The notes under the pieces: generated by a model
Seen by the model: the letters and a program-made list of their open reading frames with translations, nothing else
What the model was told of the DNA's origin: nothing
Database searches by the model: none
Program-made: the position numbers and the translations under genes
Part shown: piece after piece, positions 44,494 through 53,021 of the stretch
How the letters are laid out: each line of letters opens with the position of its first letter
How positions within the stretch are numbered: the first letter of the stretch is position 1
Origin: Erythrobacter donghaensis
GTDB lineage: Bacteria > Pseudomonadota > Alphaproteobacteria > Sphingomonadales > Sphingomonadaceae
NCBI RefSeq assembly: GCF_002155425.1
Contig: NZ_MUYG01000009.1
Span: 400,868 to 464,867, forward strand
Direction: 5' to 3'
Length of the DNA stretch: 64,000 nucleotides

Positions 44494-44732
44494 GCCGCAC
44501 CTTGCAGCACCTCGGGCGAACACCGCTGACGCGCCGGATCGTGGCGGCGGCGATCCTGCTCGGCGCGGCGGCAGGGGTGACATGGCTGCGCGCCGAGAGC
44601 GATCAGGTGTGGATTGAGCTGGGGCTCAACCTGTTTGCCGCATGGGCCGCCTTCGGCTTTCTCCACTTCCGCTGGCGCAAGCGCGAGCAGACCGAACTGA
44701 CCCCGGCCAAGGCAGAGGACATCTTCTCATGA
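44490..44732 (+). CDS. Small hypothetical membrane protein
   Basis: The protein has 80 residues with two hydrophobic stretches (about 16-32 and 42-60) and a charged C-terminus. GAGCGGGGG lies close to the ATG. No family is recognised. It overlaps its neighbours by 4 nt on each side, so it is embedded in the aroA-cmk operon. Confidence 0.62.
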   Translation: MSRTLQHLGRTPLTRRIVAAAILLGAAAGVTWLRAESDQVWIELGLNLFAAWAAFGFLHFRWRKREQTELTPAKAEDIFS

Positions 44733-45742
44733 GAACGCTTTTCGCGGCGCTGGCCGCTTTCGCATTGCCCGCTGCGGCGTGGGCGCAGACCACCGTCCTC
44801 CCCACCGATCCCGCCGCCGACTGGTCGGTCGCCACCTCCGAACACCGCATCGCGGTCGAGGGCGGCAAGGTCTGGGCGCGGGTCAACGGCACCATCGGCG
44901 AGGGCGCGACGCCCGTCATCATTATCCACGGCGGCCCCGGGGGCACGCATGTGAACTTCGGCGGCCTGCTCAGCCTCGCCGACCAGCGCCCGGTGATCCT
45001 TTACGACCAGCTCGACAGCGGAATGTCCGACCGGCCCGAAAACCCCGCCAACTGGCGCCCCGAACGCTTCGTGGCCGAACTCGAGGCTATCCGCCGCGAA
45101 CTGGGCGTCGAGCGCTGGCATGTGATCGGCCATTCCTGGGGCTCGGCCCTCGCGCTCGAATATGCCGCCGCTTATCCGCAGCACACCGCATCGGCGGTGC
45201 TGAGCGGCACCTTCCTGTCGACGTCGCACTGGATCACCGGCACCAACCTCTTGATCCGCGACCTGCCCGATGACGTGGCGGCCACGATCCGCGCCTGCGA
45301 GGGGCCCACCCCGCCCGCCGCCGAAGTGTGCGAGCCCGCAACTGCCGCCTTCTACGCCGCCTACAACGGCCGCGCCGACCGCCCTGCCCCCTCCCCTGAG
45401 GCGCTCGCCTATCGCAAGCGCTATGGCGGCAAGGGCTTCAACGCCACGGTCTACAACGCGATGTGGGGGCCGACCGAATTCCGCGCCTCGGGCTCGTTGG
45501 CGAGCTACGATGCCTCGGGGCTGCTCTCCCGCGTCGATGGCAGCCGCATCCTCTTCGTGGTCGGCCAGTATGACGAGGCGCGGCTCGACACCGTGCAGGA
45601 TTTCGTCGCGCTCACTCCGGGCGCGGAACTCGCGGTGGTGCCGGGCGGCAGCCACGCCTTCATTTCCGAGCGTCCCGTCGTCGCCGAAGCGATCTACCGC
45701 GACTGGATGAGCCGGATCGACGCGCGGGAAGCCGCCAAATGA
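44729..45742 (+). CDS. Secreted S33-family alpha/beta hydrolase (proline iminopeptidase-like)
   Basis: The protein has 337 residues with a signal peptide (about 1-19, ending AWA). The oxyanion region is IIIHGGPGGTHVN, the nucleophile Ser is in IGHSWGSALALEYA, and the His is near the end in PGGSHAFISER. The HGGPG motif is characteristic of proline iminopeptidases and related S33 enzymes. The signal peptide suggests a periplasmic enzyme. It overlaps the cmk start by 4 nt. Confidence 0.88.
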   Translation: MRTLFAALAAFALPAAAWAQTTVLPTDPAADWSVATSEHRIAVEGGKVWARVNGTIGEGATPVIIIHGGPGGTHVNFGGLLSLADQRPVILYDQLDSGMSDRPENPANWRPERFVAELEAIRRELGVERWHVIGHSWGSALALEYAAAYPQHTASAVLSGTFLSTSHWITGTNLLIRDLPDDVAATIRACEGPTPPAAEVCEPATAAFYAAYNGRADRPAPSPEALAYRKRYGGKGFNATVYNAMWGPTEFRASGSLASYDASGLLSRVDGSRILFVVGQYDEARLDTVQDFVALTPGAELAVVPGGSHAFISERPVVAEAIYRDWMSRIDAREAAK

Positions 45743-46359
45743 TCATCGCCGTCGACGGCCCGACCGCATCGGGCAAGGGCACCATCGCCAAGGCGCTGGC
45801 CGCGCATTTCGGCCTGCCGCATCTCGACACCGGGCTGCTCTACCGCGCGGTCGGGCGGCAGGTGCAGTTGGCGGGCGGCGATCCCGACGACCCCGCAACC
45901 GCGCTGGCCGCCTGCGACTTTGCCGACAGCCTGCTCGAAGACGAGATCCTGCGCTCCGAAGAGGTCGGCGGCTATGCGAGCCGCGTCTCGGTGCATCCCG
46001 ATGTGCGCCACGCCCTGTTCCAGCGCCAGCGTGCCTTCGCCACGCAGCCGGGCGGCGCGGTGCTCGACGGGCGCGATATCGGCACAGTGATCGCGCCCGA
46101 GGCCGAGGTGAAGCTCTATGTCACCGCCAGTGTGCAGGAACGCGCACGGCGGCGCTGGCTGGAGATGACGGGCCGCGAGATCGACATCCCCCTCGCCGAA
46201 ATCGAGCGCGACATCGCCGCCCGCGACGCGCGCGACATTAATCGCACCGACGCCCCCTTGCGCGCCGCTGCCGATGCGCTGGTGATCGACACCACCCATT
46301 TCGGCCGCGATGCCGCGATCGAGGCCGCGATCGAGGCGGTAGTGGCGCGGATCGGGTAG
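45739..46359 (+). CDS. cmk: Cytidylate kinase
   Basis: The protein has 206 residues with the P-loop GPTASGKGTIAK (7-18), the NMP-binding HLDTGLLYRAVG and VLDGRDIGTVI, and the lid RDARDINRTDAPL. It phosphorylates CMP and dCMP. It precedes rpsA, the usual bacterial order. The 214-bp gap to rpsA (46360-46573) holds no gene and probably the rpsA promoter and leader. Confidence 0.96.
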   Translation: MIIAVDGPTASGKGTIAKALAAHFGLPHLDTGLLYRAVGRQVQLAGGDPDDPATALAACDFADSLLEDEILRSEEVGGYASRVSVHPDVRHALFQRQRAFATQPGGAVLDGRDIGTVIAPEAEVKLYVTASVQERARRRWLEMTGREIDIPLAEIERDIAARDARDINRTDAPLRAAADALVIDTTHFGRDAAIEAAIEAVVARIG

Positions 46360-46573
46360 GCCGGGTTTTCCTTGCTTTTCGAAGCCGTCTCGCCTAGGCG
46401 CGCCCCCGTTCTCGCAATCCAATCTGGTTGAAAGAACCTGCACGTCGGCATGGGGCCACGCGCAGAAGTCTGCCTCTTGCCCCGCCAGCCCCGGCAATGG
46501 TGCCTGGGAAGCGGAGAAAGACCCCGGAAAAACCGGTGGCCGGTAGCACAACGAAACAGGACTCTGATCGACT

Positions 46574-48283
46574 ATGGCGAGCACTGCCAATCCCACCCGC
46601 GCCGATTTCGAGGCGCTTCTCAACGAACAGCTCGGCGGCGCCGGCGATGAAGGCTTCGAAGGCCGCGTCGTCAAGGGCACCGTCACCGCGATCGAAAACG
46701 GCTTTGCCGTCATCGACGTTGGCCTCAAGAGCGAAGGCCGCATCTCCCTCAAGGAATTCTCGCGTGGCGAGGACGACCACGGCCTGACCGTCGGCGGCGA
46801 AGTCGAAGTCTTCGTTGACCGCGTCGAGAACGCCGATGGCGAAGCCATGCTCTCGCGTGACCGCGCCCGCCGCGAAGCCGCGTGGGACAAGCTGGAAAGC
46901 GAATTCGGCGAAGGCAAGCGCGTCGAAGGCCGCATCTTCGGCCGCGTCAAGGGCGGCTTCACCGTCGACCTCGACGGCGCCGTGGCCTTCCTCCCCGGCT
47001 CGCAGGTCGACATCCGCCCCGTGCGCGACGTCACCCCGCTGATGGACGTGCCGCAGCCCTTCCAGATCCTCAAGATGGATCGTCGCCGCGGCAACATCGT
47101 CGTTTCGCGCCGTGCGGTGCTCGAAGAAACCCGCGCCGAACAGCGCAGCGAGCTCATCAATGACCTGGTCGAAGGCCAGATCATCGACGGCGTGGTCAAG
47201 AACATCACCGATTACGGTGCGTTCGTGGATCTCGGCGGGATCGACGGGCTGCTGCATGTCACCGACATGAGCTACAAGCGCGTCAACCACCCGAGCGAGG
47301 TCATCAATATCGGTGACACCGTGACCGTGCAGATCGTGCGCATCAACGCTGAAACGCAGCGCATCAGCCTCGGCATGAAGCAGCTCGAAAGCGATCCGTG
47401 GGATGGCGTTGCTGCCAAGTACCCGGTCGGCATGAAGCTGACGGGTCAGGTGACCAACATCACCGAATACGGCGCCTTCGTGGAGCTGGAAGCGGGCATC
47501 GAAGGCCTTGTCCACGTCAGCGAAATGAGCTGGACCAAGAAGAACGTCCACCCCGGCAAGATCGTCTCGACCTCGCAGGAAGTCGACGTGATGGTGCTGG
47601 AGGTCGACAGCGACAAGCGTCGTATCAGCCTTGGCCTCAAGCAGGCCCAGCGCAATCCGTGGGACGAGTTCGCCGAGAAGCACCCGGTCGGCAGCGAAGT
47701 CGAGGGCGAAGTCAAGAACGCCACCGAATTCGGCCTGTTCATCGGCCTCGATGGCGACGTGGACGGCATGGTTCACATGTCGGACATCGCCTGGGGCATC
47801 TCGGGCGAAGACGCGCTGGCGCTCCACCGCAAGGGCGAGATGGTCAAGGCCATCGTGCTCGATGTCGATGTCGACAAGGAGCGCATCAGCCTCGGCATGA
47901 AGCAGCTCGAAAAGGGCGCGCCTTCGGCTGAAGCCGCCACCACCGGCAGCGCGCTGCGCAAGAACCAGACCGTCACCGTCACCGTGCTCGAAGTGCGCGA
48001 CGGTGGGTTGGAAGTGCAGGTTGGCGAAGACGGTGCGACCGGCTTCATCAAGCGCAGCGACCTCGGCCGCGACCGCGACGAACAGCGCCCCGACCGCTTC
48101 CAGGTCGGCAGCAAGATCGACGCAATGGTGATCGGCTTCGACCGTTCGAAGAAGCCCAACTTCTCGATCAAGGCCCGTCAGATCGCCGAAGAAAAGGAAG
48201 CGGTTGCGCAGTTCGGTTCGTCGGATTCGGGCGCTTCGCTCGGCGACATCCTCGGCGCCGCGCTCAAGAAGGGTCAGGATTGA
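46574..48283 (+). CDS. rpsA: 30S ribosomal protein S1
   Basis: The protein has 569 residues with six S1 RNA-binding domains; clear repeats are KNITDYGAFVDLGG-IDGLLHV, TNITEYGAFVELEAGIEGL and KNATEFGLFIGLDGDVDGM. It brings mRNA to the 30S subunit. No good Shine-Dalgarno sequence lies at normal spacing; the nearest AGGA is about 12 nt before the ATG, similar to the weak site that allows S1 to regulate its own mRNA in E. coli. A hairpin repeat and a strong terminator follow. Confidence 0.97.
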   Translation: MASTANPTRADFEALLNEQLGGAGDEGFEGRVVKGTVTAIENGFAVIDVGLKSEGRISLKEFSRGEDDHGLTVGGEVEVFVDRVENADGEAMLSRDRARREAAWDKLESEFGEGKRVEGRIFGRVKGGFTVDLDGAVAFLPGSQVDIRPVRDVTPLMDVPQPFQILKMDRRRGNIVVSRRAVLEETRAEQRSELINDLVEGQIIDGVVKNITDYGAFVDLGGIDGLLHVTDMSYKRVNHPSEVINIGDTVTVQIVRINAETQRISLGMKQLESDPWDGVAAKYPVGMKLTGQVTNITEYGAFVELEAGIEGLVHVSEMSWTKKNVHPGKIVSTSQEVDVMVLEVDSDKRRISLGLKQAQRNPWDEFAEKHPVGSEVEGEVKNATEFGLFIGLDGDVDGMVHMSDIAWGISGEDALALHRKGEMVKAIVLDVDVDKERISLGMKQLEKGAPSAEAATTGSALRKNQTVTVTVLEVRDGGLEVQVGEDGATGFIKRSDLGRDRDEQRPDRFQVGSKIDAMVIGFDRSKKPNFSIKARQIAEEKEAVAQFGSSDSGASLGDILGAALKKGQD

Positions 48284-48291
48284 TCGTGAGG

Positions 48292-48320
48292 CGCTCGCCC
48301 ATCCGGGCGAGCGTCCTCGG
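48292..48320. repeat. Palindromic element, family B half-arm after rpsA
   Basis: A 9-4-9 hairpin (CGCTCGCCC-ATCC-GGGCGAGCG) followed by TCCTCGG is identical over 29 nt to 53022-53050, the start of the full element there. Here the sequence after TCCTCGG is unrelated, so only the terminal module is present. It begins 8 nt after the rpsA stop. Confidence 0.85.
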
Positions 48321-48339
48321 GTAATCCGCGTTGGAATTC

Positions 48340-48375
48340 AGGCCCGTCTGCTCACCCGAGCAGGCGGGCCTTTCC
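48340..48375 (+). terminator. Terminator after rpsA
   Basis: The stem AGGCCCGTCTGCTC (48340-48353) pairs with GAGCAGGCGGGCCT (48358-48371) with one G-T pair and a 4-nt loop, followed by TTCC. It lies about 56 nt after the rpsA stop, beyond the hairpin repeat. Confidence 0.82.
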
Positions 48376-48406
48376 TATTACGAATCGGAGGCGTAAACTC
48401 GCTCCC

Positions 48407-49162
48407 ATGATCCACGTTCATCAATTCTCCTGTCTCAGCGACAATTACGGTTTCCTCGTCCACAATTCGGTGAGCAAGGAAACCGCCGCGATCGATACCC
48501 CCGATGCCGCCGCCTATCTGCGCGAGGCCGAGGCCAAGGGTTGGCGCATCACCCAGATCTGGAACACCCACTGGCACCCCGACCACGCGGGCGGCAATGC
48601 GGCGATCAAGGATGCGACCGGGTGCACGATCTATGCTCCGGCGGAGGTCGAGGGCAAATTTCCGGTCGACCATATCGTTGCGCATGATGACTACGTCGCG
48701 CTCGGTGAGCACCGCGCGCGGGTGATTGATGTCTCCGGCCACACCAATGGCCACATCGCCTATCACATCGTCGAGGAGGGCATCGCCTTTGTCGGCGACA
48801 GCGTGTTCGCGCTCGGCTGCGGACGGATGTTCGAGGGCCAGCCCGAGCAGTTCTGGAACAGTCTCGAGCGGATCAGGCGCATGTCGACCGCGACCAAGCT
48901 CTACTGCGCACACGAATACACCGCATCCAACGCCCGCTTCGCGCTCTACGCCGATCCCGACAACGCTGCTCTGCAGGCCTATGCCGAAGAGATTGCAGAC
49001 AAGCGCGCCCGGGGCGAGCCGACGGTGCCGACCACTCTGGCGCGCGAGCTCGCCACCAACCCCTTCCTGCGCGCCGATGACCCCGCGATGATGGCTCGCT
49101 GGGGCGGCAATGCTCCGCACGAAACCTTTGCCGCGCTCAGAGCGGCCAAGGACAATTTCTAG
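48407..49162 (+). CDS. gloB: Hydroxyacylglutathione hydrolase (glyoxalase II)
   Basis: The protein has 251 residues, a metallo-beta-lactamase-fold enzyme with NTHWHPDHAGG as the metal motif, SGHTNGHIAY, GDSVFALGCGRMFEG and YCAHEYTASNARFA, the typical GloB features. It hydrolyses S-lactoylglutathione in methylglyoxal detoxification. GGAGG lies before the ATG. Confidence 0.95.
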   Translation: MIHVHQFSCLSDNYGFLVHNSVSKETAAIDTPDAAAYLREAEAKGWRITQIWNTHWHPDHAGGNAAIKDATGCTIYAPAEVEGKFPVDHIVAHDDYVALGEHRARVIDVSGHTNGHIAYHIVEEGIAFVGDSVFALGCGRMFEGQPEQFWNSLERIRRMSTATKLYCAHEYTASNARFALYADPDNAALQAYAEEIADKRARGEPTVPTTLARELATNPFLRADDPAMMARWGGNAPHETFAALRAAKDNF

Positions 49163-49166
49163 GACG

Positions 49167-50147
49167 ATGCAGGCCCTGAAGGTTGAACGCCTATCGGACG
49201 ACCTGTCCGGCGTGACGCTGGCCGACTGCCCCACCCCGGCCCGCGCGCCGGGCGAGGTGCTGGTGGCGGTGCGCGCCGCCTCGCTCAACTTCCCCGACCT
49301 GCTGATGACGCGGGGGGAATACCAGTTCAAACCCGAAGTGCCCTTCACCAGCGGGCTCGAATTCGCGGGCGAGGTGCTGGAGGCGGACCCCGCCAGCGGT
49401 TTCGCGCCCGGCGACCGGGTCATGGGCGGCAATAAGACCGGCGCCTTTGCCGAGCTTGCCTGCGTGCCCGCCGACAAGCTGTCGCCCATCCCGCGCGGCA
49501 TGGACTTCCCCGCCGCCGCCGCGATGGGGGCGGCCTATTCCACCGCCTTTACAGGGCTGGTCGAGATTTGCGGCCTCAGCGAGGGGCAATGGGTGCTGGT
49601 CCACGGGGCGAGCGGCGGGGTGGGCCTCGCCGCCTGCGATCTTGCCCGCGCGCTCGGGGCCCGCGTGATCGCCACCACCGGCAGCCCGGCCAAGGCGGAG
49701 CGCATCGCCGCCCTCGCCCGCCCCGAAGCCGTGATCCTCGCCGAGGGCCGCTTCCGCGAACAGGTCGCCGAACTCACCGGCGGGGCGCTGGCCGACATCG
49801 TGTTCGACCCCGTGGGCGGCGACGTATTCGACGAATCGACCCGCTGCATCGCATTTGGCGGCAAGCTGGTGGTGGTCGGCTTCACCTCGGGGCGGATCGC
49901 GGAGGTCTCGACCAATATCCCGCTGATCAAGGGCTTCAGCATCGTCGGCCTGCGCGCGGGGGAGTATGCCCGGCGCTTCCCAGAACGCGGGAGCGCGATA
50001 AATCGCGCCATCGCCCGCCTTGCCGAGGAAGGGGCAATCAGCCCCGCGATCGACCGCACCCTCCCGCTATCGCGTTGGCGCGAGGGCTTTGAAGCGATGG
50101 CAAACCGCGAGCTCGTGGGCAAAGTCGTGTTGGTCCCCGGCAGCTGA
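49167..50147 (+). CDS. NADPH:quinone oxidoreductase-like medium-chain dehydrogenase
   Basis: The protein has 326 residues. The GroES-like domain has AASLNFPDLLMTRGEYQ, and the Rossmann domain has VLVHGASGGVGLAACDLARALGA. No structural zinc ligands are visible, as in quinone oxidoreductases of the QOR type. It should reduce quinones or enones with NADPH in the cytosol. It starts 4 nt after gloB, so the pair forms a detoxification operon. Confidence 0.88.
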   Translation: MQALKVERLSDDLSGVTLADCPTPARAPGEVLVAVRAASLNFPDLLMTRGEYQFKPEVPFTSGLEFAGEVLEADPASGFAPGDRVMGGNKTGAFAELACVPADKLSPIPRGMDFPAAAAMGAAYSTAFTGLVEICGLSEGQWVLVHGASGGVGLAACDLARALGARVIATTGSPAKAERIAALARPEAVILAEGRFREQVAELTGGALADIVFDPVGGDVFDESTRCIAFGGKLVVVGFTSGRIAEVSTNIPLIKGFSIVGLRAGEYARRFPERGSAINRAIARLAEEGAISPAIDRTLPLSRWREGFEAMANRELVGKVVLVPGS

Positions 50148-50156
50148 CTCACCAAC

Positions 50157-50186
50157 GAAAAAGGGCGGCCCCTGCGGACCGCCCTC
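50157..50186 (-). terminator. Terminator of the ATP synthase F0 operon
   Basis: On the minus strand AGGGCGG (50185-50179) pairs with CCGCCCT (50168-50162), extended by inner GC pairs, and is followed by TTTTTCG. It is 26 nt after the atpF stop. It sits between convergent genes and may also act on the plus-strand transcript, although the T run favours the minus strand. Confidence 0.83.
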
Positions 50187-50211
50187 TGTCTAACCGGAAA
50201 TACCATTTCGC

Positions 50212-50742
50212 TCAGAGCGAGGCGATCACCTCATCCGCGAGCTTCTTGTCGGCCTTCTTGTCGTGAGCCTTGGCTATCAGCACCTTGGAAGCGGCGGCTG
50301 CGGCGGTGACCGCCTTGGCCTTGACCTCGGCAATCGCGGCGCGCTCGGCAGCGGCGATCTTCTCTTCGGCCATCTTCTGGCGGCGTGCGACCATCACTTC
50401 GCCATCGGCCTCGGCCCGGGCGAGGATAGCGTCGGCTTCCTCGCGGGCCCCAGCCAGCATCGCCTCGGCGTCCTTTTCGGCGCTGGCGATCTTGGCGGCA
50501 TATTCGGCCCGCAGCGCTTCGGCTTCGGCGCGGAGGGTCTTGGCTTCATCAAGCGCGGCGCGGATCGCGGCGATCTTGGCGTCGAGCCCACCGGCGATCA
50601 CGCCGGGGACCTTCTTCCACAGGAACACTGCGAGCAGCACGGTCATCGCCAGCGCGACCCACTGGTAGGTGTCGAGGCCCAACACGCTGGGCTCGGAATG
50701 ACCCTCGGCCCCGGAGGCGAGCAGGATCAGAATGTCAGCCAT
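50212..50742 (-). CDS. atpF: ATP synthase F0 subunit b
   Basis: The protein has 176 residues with an N-terminal membrane segment (about 27-46) and a long charged helix that dimerises with b' as the peripheral stalk. It ends ADEVIASL. It overlaps the b' gene by 8 nt. Two different stalk genes side by side are typical of photosynthetic and other alphaproteobacteria. Confidence 0.93.
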   Translation of the reverse strand: MADILILLASGAEGHSEPSVLGLDTYQWVALAMTVLLAVFLWKKVPGVIAGGLDAKIAAIRAALDEAKTLRAEAEALRAEYAAKIASAEKDAEAMLAGAREEADAILARAEADGEVMVARRQKMAEEKIAAAERAAIAEVKAKAVTAAAAASKVLIAKAHDKKADKKLADEVIASL

Positions 50743-51229
50743 GCGCCATCACCTCCTTGACTGCAGCCTGCGCCGCAGCCGGTTCGACATCAGCCCCGGC
50801 AACGCGGGCGACGATGTCGCGCGCGGCGTCCGCGGCGACGTCCTCAATCTCGGCCATGGCGCTGTTACGCGCAGCCGCGATCGCGGTTTCGGCCTGGGCC
50901 AGACGCTCGTCGAGGCGCGCCTGGGTTTCCGCCAGCTTCGCCGCATTGGCCGCCGCGGCCTTGGCCTTGGCCTCGCCGATCACGCCCTGCGCCGCGGCGC
51001 GGTTGGCGTTCTCACGCTTGCGCCAGGCATCTTCCTGCGCCGTCGCCTCGTCACGCGCCGCCTGTGCCGCCGCCAGATCGCCCGCGATCTGCTGGTCGCG
51101 CAGGTCAACCGTGCCCATCACCTTGGGCACCATGCCAAGGCCGACGACAAGGAAGGTGAGGCCGAAGAACACCAGCAGCCAGAACACCTGGCTTGAGAGC
51201 GTCTCGGCGATTTGATCGATCTGAGGCAT
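50735..51229 (-). CDS. atpG: ATP synthase F0 subunit b'
   Basis: The protein has 164 residues starting MPQIDQIAETLSSQVFWLLV, the recognised b' opening, with a membrane anchor (about 15-36) and a long Ala/Glu/Arg helix. It forms the peripheral stalk with AtpF. In some species this gene is named atpF2 or atpX. It follows atpE after a 96-bp gap that holds a hairpin. Confidence 0.92.
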   Translation of the reverse strand: MPQIDQIAETLSSQVFWLLVFFGLTFLVVGLGMVPKVMGTVDLRDQQIAGDLAAAQAARDEATAQEDAWRKRENANRAAAQGVIGEAKAKAAAANAAKLAETQARLDERLAQAETAIAAARNSAMAEIEDVAADAARDIVARVAGADVEPAAAQAAVKEVMAHG

Positions 51230-51278
51230 GGGTCGCCCTTGTTTACGCCGGTGTTATCGACAGTTCGCGCAAGGAACG

Positions 51279-51309
51279 CCGGCCAGCGGAGCGCATCTGC
51301 GCTCGCCGG
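51279..51309 (-). other. Intercistronic hairpin downstream of atpE
   Basis: GAGCGCA and TGCGCTC (51289-51304) form a 7-bp stem with an outer CCGGC/GCCGG pairing at 51279-51283 and 51305-51309. It lies directly after the atpE stop within the operon. In several bacteria a hairpin at this point raises the relative amount of the c-subunit message; that role here is inference. Confidence 0.45.
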
Positions 51310-51325
51310 TCCGGCGTGCCGGATC

Positions 51326-51550
51326 TTAGCGGAAGATCAGCAGAACGGCGATAACGAAGGCGAGCAGGCCGAGAAGTTCAGCAGCCGCGAAGCCGATGAA
51401 CAGGCGGCCCTGCTGGCCGTCAGCAGCGCCCGGATTGCGCAGCGCGCCTTCGAGGAACGAGGCAAACACGTTGCCCACGCCCAGCGCGGCCATGCCGGCA
51501 CCGATCGCAGCGAGACCGGCACCGAGGAGAGCAGCAGCAGTTGCGTCCAT
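51326..51550 (-). CDS. atpE: ATP synthase F0 subunit c
   Basis: The protein has 74 residues folded as a two-helix hairpin. The polar loop is [13 protein letters not shown] and the proton-carrying carboxylate is Glu58 in [10 protein letters not shown]. Many copies form the rotor ring in the membrane. Confidence 0.96.
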   Translation of the reverse strand: MDATAAALLGAGLAAIGAGMAALGVGNVFASFLEGALRNPGAADGQQGRLFIGFAAAELLGLLAFVIAVLLIFR

Positions 51551-51614
51551 GATTATAAACTCCTTGAGAAAAATCTGTGTGTTGGTGAGGGTTGTGAAGA
51601 GAGCGTCTCAGCCC

Positions 51615-52469
51615 TCAGTGAAGGTTTTCCGCGTCGTTGATGTAGAGCGAGGTCAGGAGCGCGAAGACATAGGCCTGAATGCCCGCGACAAGGATCTCCA
51701 GCGCGCTGATCGCGACCATCAGGACAAAGCTCGGGATGCCGATCGCCGCGCCCAGCGCCGGGCCCGCGCCGCCGCCGGCGATCACGAAGCTCGCCAGCAC
51801 CTTGAGCAGCACGTGGCCCGCCATCATCGCGACGAAGAGCCGCAGTGCGAGGCTGAAGGGGCGCACCATGAAGGACACGAATTCAATGAGGCTGATCGGC
51901 AGCGCCAGAAACGCGGGCGTGTTCGACGGCCAGAACAGCGAGAAGAAGTGGAAGCCGTGCTTCCAGAAGCCCACGATCAGCACGATCGAGAAGCTCATGA
52001 TCGCCAGCACGCCGGTCGCGGTGAAGTGACTGGTGAAGGTGAAGGCGTGGATCCCCGGGATCAGACCGACTGGCACCAGGCCGAGCAGGTTCCCGAACAG
52101 GATGAACATGAACAGGGTGAAGATGTAGGGCACATATTTGCGCCCGGCCTTGCCGACGTTGGCCTCGAGCAGGTCGTCGATGAAGCCGGTCATGCTCTCG
52201 ACCGCCATCTGCCAGCGGCCCGGCACCAGCTGGCGCTTCATGCCGCCTGCGACGAACACCCAGACGAGGACGGCCGTGATCGCCATCCACAGCGCGGAGT
52301 TGGTAAACGCGATGTTGATCCCGTCGGACAGCTGCCAGTCCGAGCCCAGCAGGGGCTCGATGGTGAACTGCTTCATCGGATCGACCTTGCCGGCTTCGGC
52401 AGCTTCGACGGCCTGCACGGCCGCAGCCATGTTGCCTTCCGCTGCCCTCATGCCCTGTTCGGCTGCCAC
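51615..52469 (-). CDS. atpB: ATP synthase F0 subunit a
   Basis: The protein has up to 284 residues with five or six membrane segments. The essential Arg lies in SLALRLFVAMMAGHVLL and the last helix holds QAYVFALLTSLYI. It forms the proton path against the c ring. The start is uncertain: a GTG at 52469 gives the full frame, ATG at 52451 and ATG at 52430 are alternatives, the last with GGAAGG just before it. The conserved part begins near VDPMKQFTIEPL. Confidence 0.94.
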   Translation of the reverse strand: MAAEQGMRAAEGNMAAAVQAVEAAEAGKVDPMKQFTIEPLLGSDWQLSDGINIAFTNSALWMAITAVLVWVFVAGGMKRQLVPGRWQMAVESMTGFIDDLLEANVGKAGRKYVPYIFTLFMFILFGNLLGLVPVGLIPGIHAFTFTSHFTATGVLAIMSFSIVLIVGFWKHGFHFFSLFWPSNTPAFLALPISLIEFVSFMVRPFSLALRLFVAMMAGHVLLKVLASFVIAGGGAGPALGAAIGIPSFVLMVAISALEILVAGIQAYVFALLTSLYINDAENLH

Positions 52470-52540
52470 GATCGAAAGATCCCCAAATGTTTTACATCAA
52501 ACGCGCCCCTGCCGATGGTCGGGAGACGTCGGGAAGCGGC

Positions 52541-52888
52541 CTAGCCTGCTTCGTCCTCGTTCTCGCTGCCGCCTGCGGGGCGCGTATTCGCGCTCAGAAT
52601 AATGCTCCTGAAGGCCGATGCCGTTCCGAGGAACAGTCCGGTCAACAGACCCCAGGGCGCGATGTCCAGCAATGCGTCAACCGCAAAGCCGATCACCAGG
52701 CCACCGATGATCCCGCCCAGAAGATTGGCCAAGGCACGGTTGCCGCTGCGGTAATTCGCATCGACACCCTTCACCTGCGGCCGGTTGCGCTGGTCTTCAC
52801 GCTCGCGTGCGGCCTTGAGCCGCGCTTCGAGCGCGTCAATCCGCGCATCCTCGTGAATGGGTTCTCGGGCGGGTTTCTCGTCGCTCAT
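52541..52888 (-). CDS. atpI: ATP synthase protein I (AtpI-like)
   Basis: The protein has 115 residues with a charged N-terminal coil (ARIDALEARLKAAREREDQR) and two membrane segments (about 58-76 and 81-97). Its place at the head of the F0 operon and its AtpI/AtpR-type sequence suggest it helps c-ring assembly or magnesium handling. The ATG at 52888 gives a better start than one 11 codons earlier. Confidence 0.83.
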   Translation of the reverse strand: MSDEKPAREPIHEDARIDALEARLKAAREREDQRNRPQVKGVDANYRSGNRALANLLGGIIGGLVIGFAVDALLDIAPWGLLTGLFLGTASAFRSIILSANTRPAGGSENEDEAG

Positions 52889-53021
52889 GGTGTGGCCTTT
52901 AGAGGCAAGGCCGAGCCACATGCAACAAGGTGCCCGCCGAGGGCGCCGCCCCCTTAGAAGGGGGGCACATTTGTGTCAACATCGCGCGAGGACACTTTTG
53001 TGCAAGTGCGAACTTGTTTTT

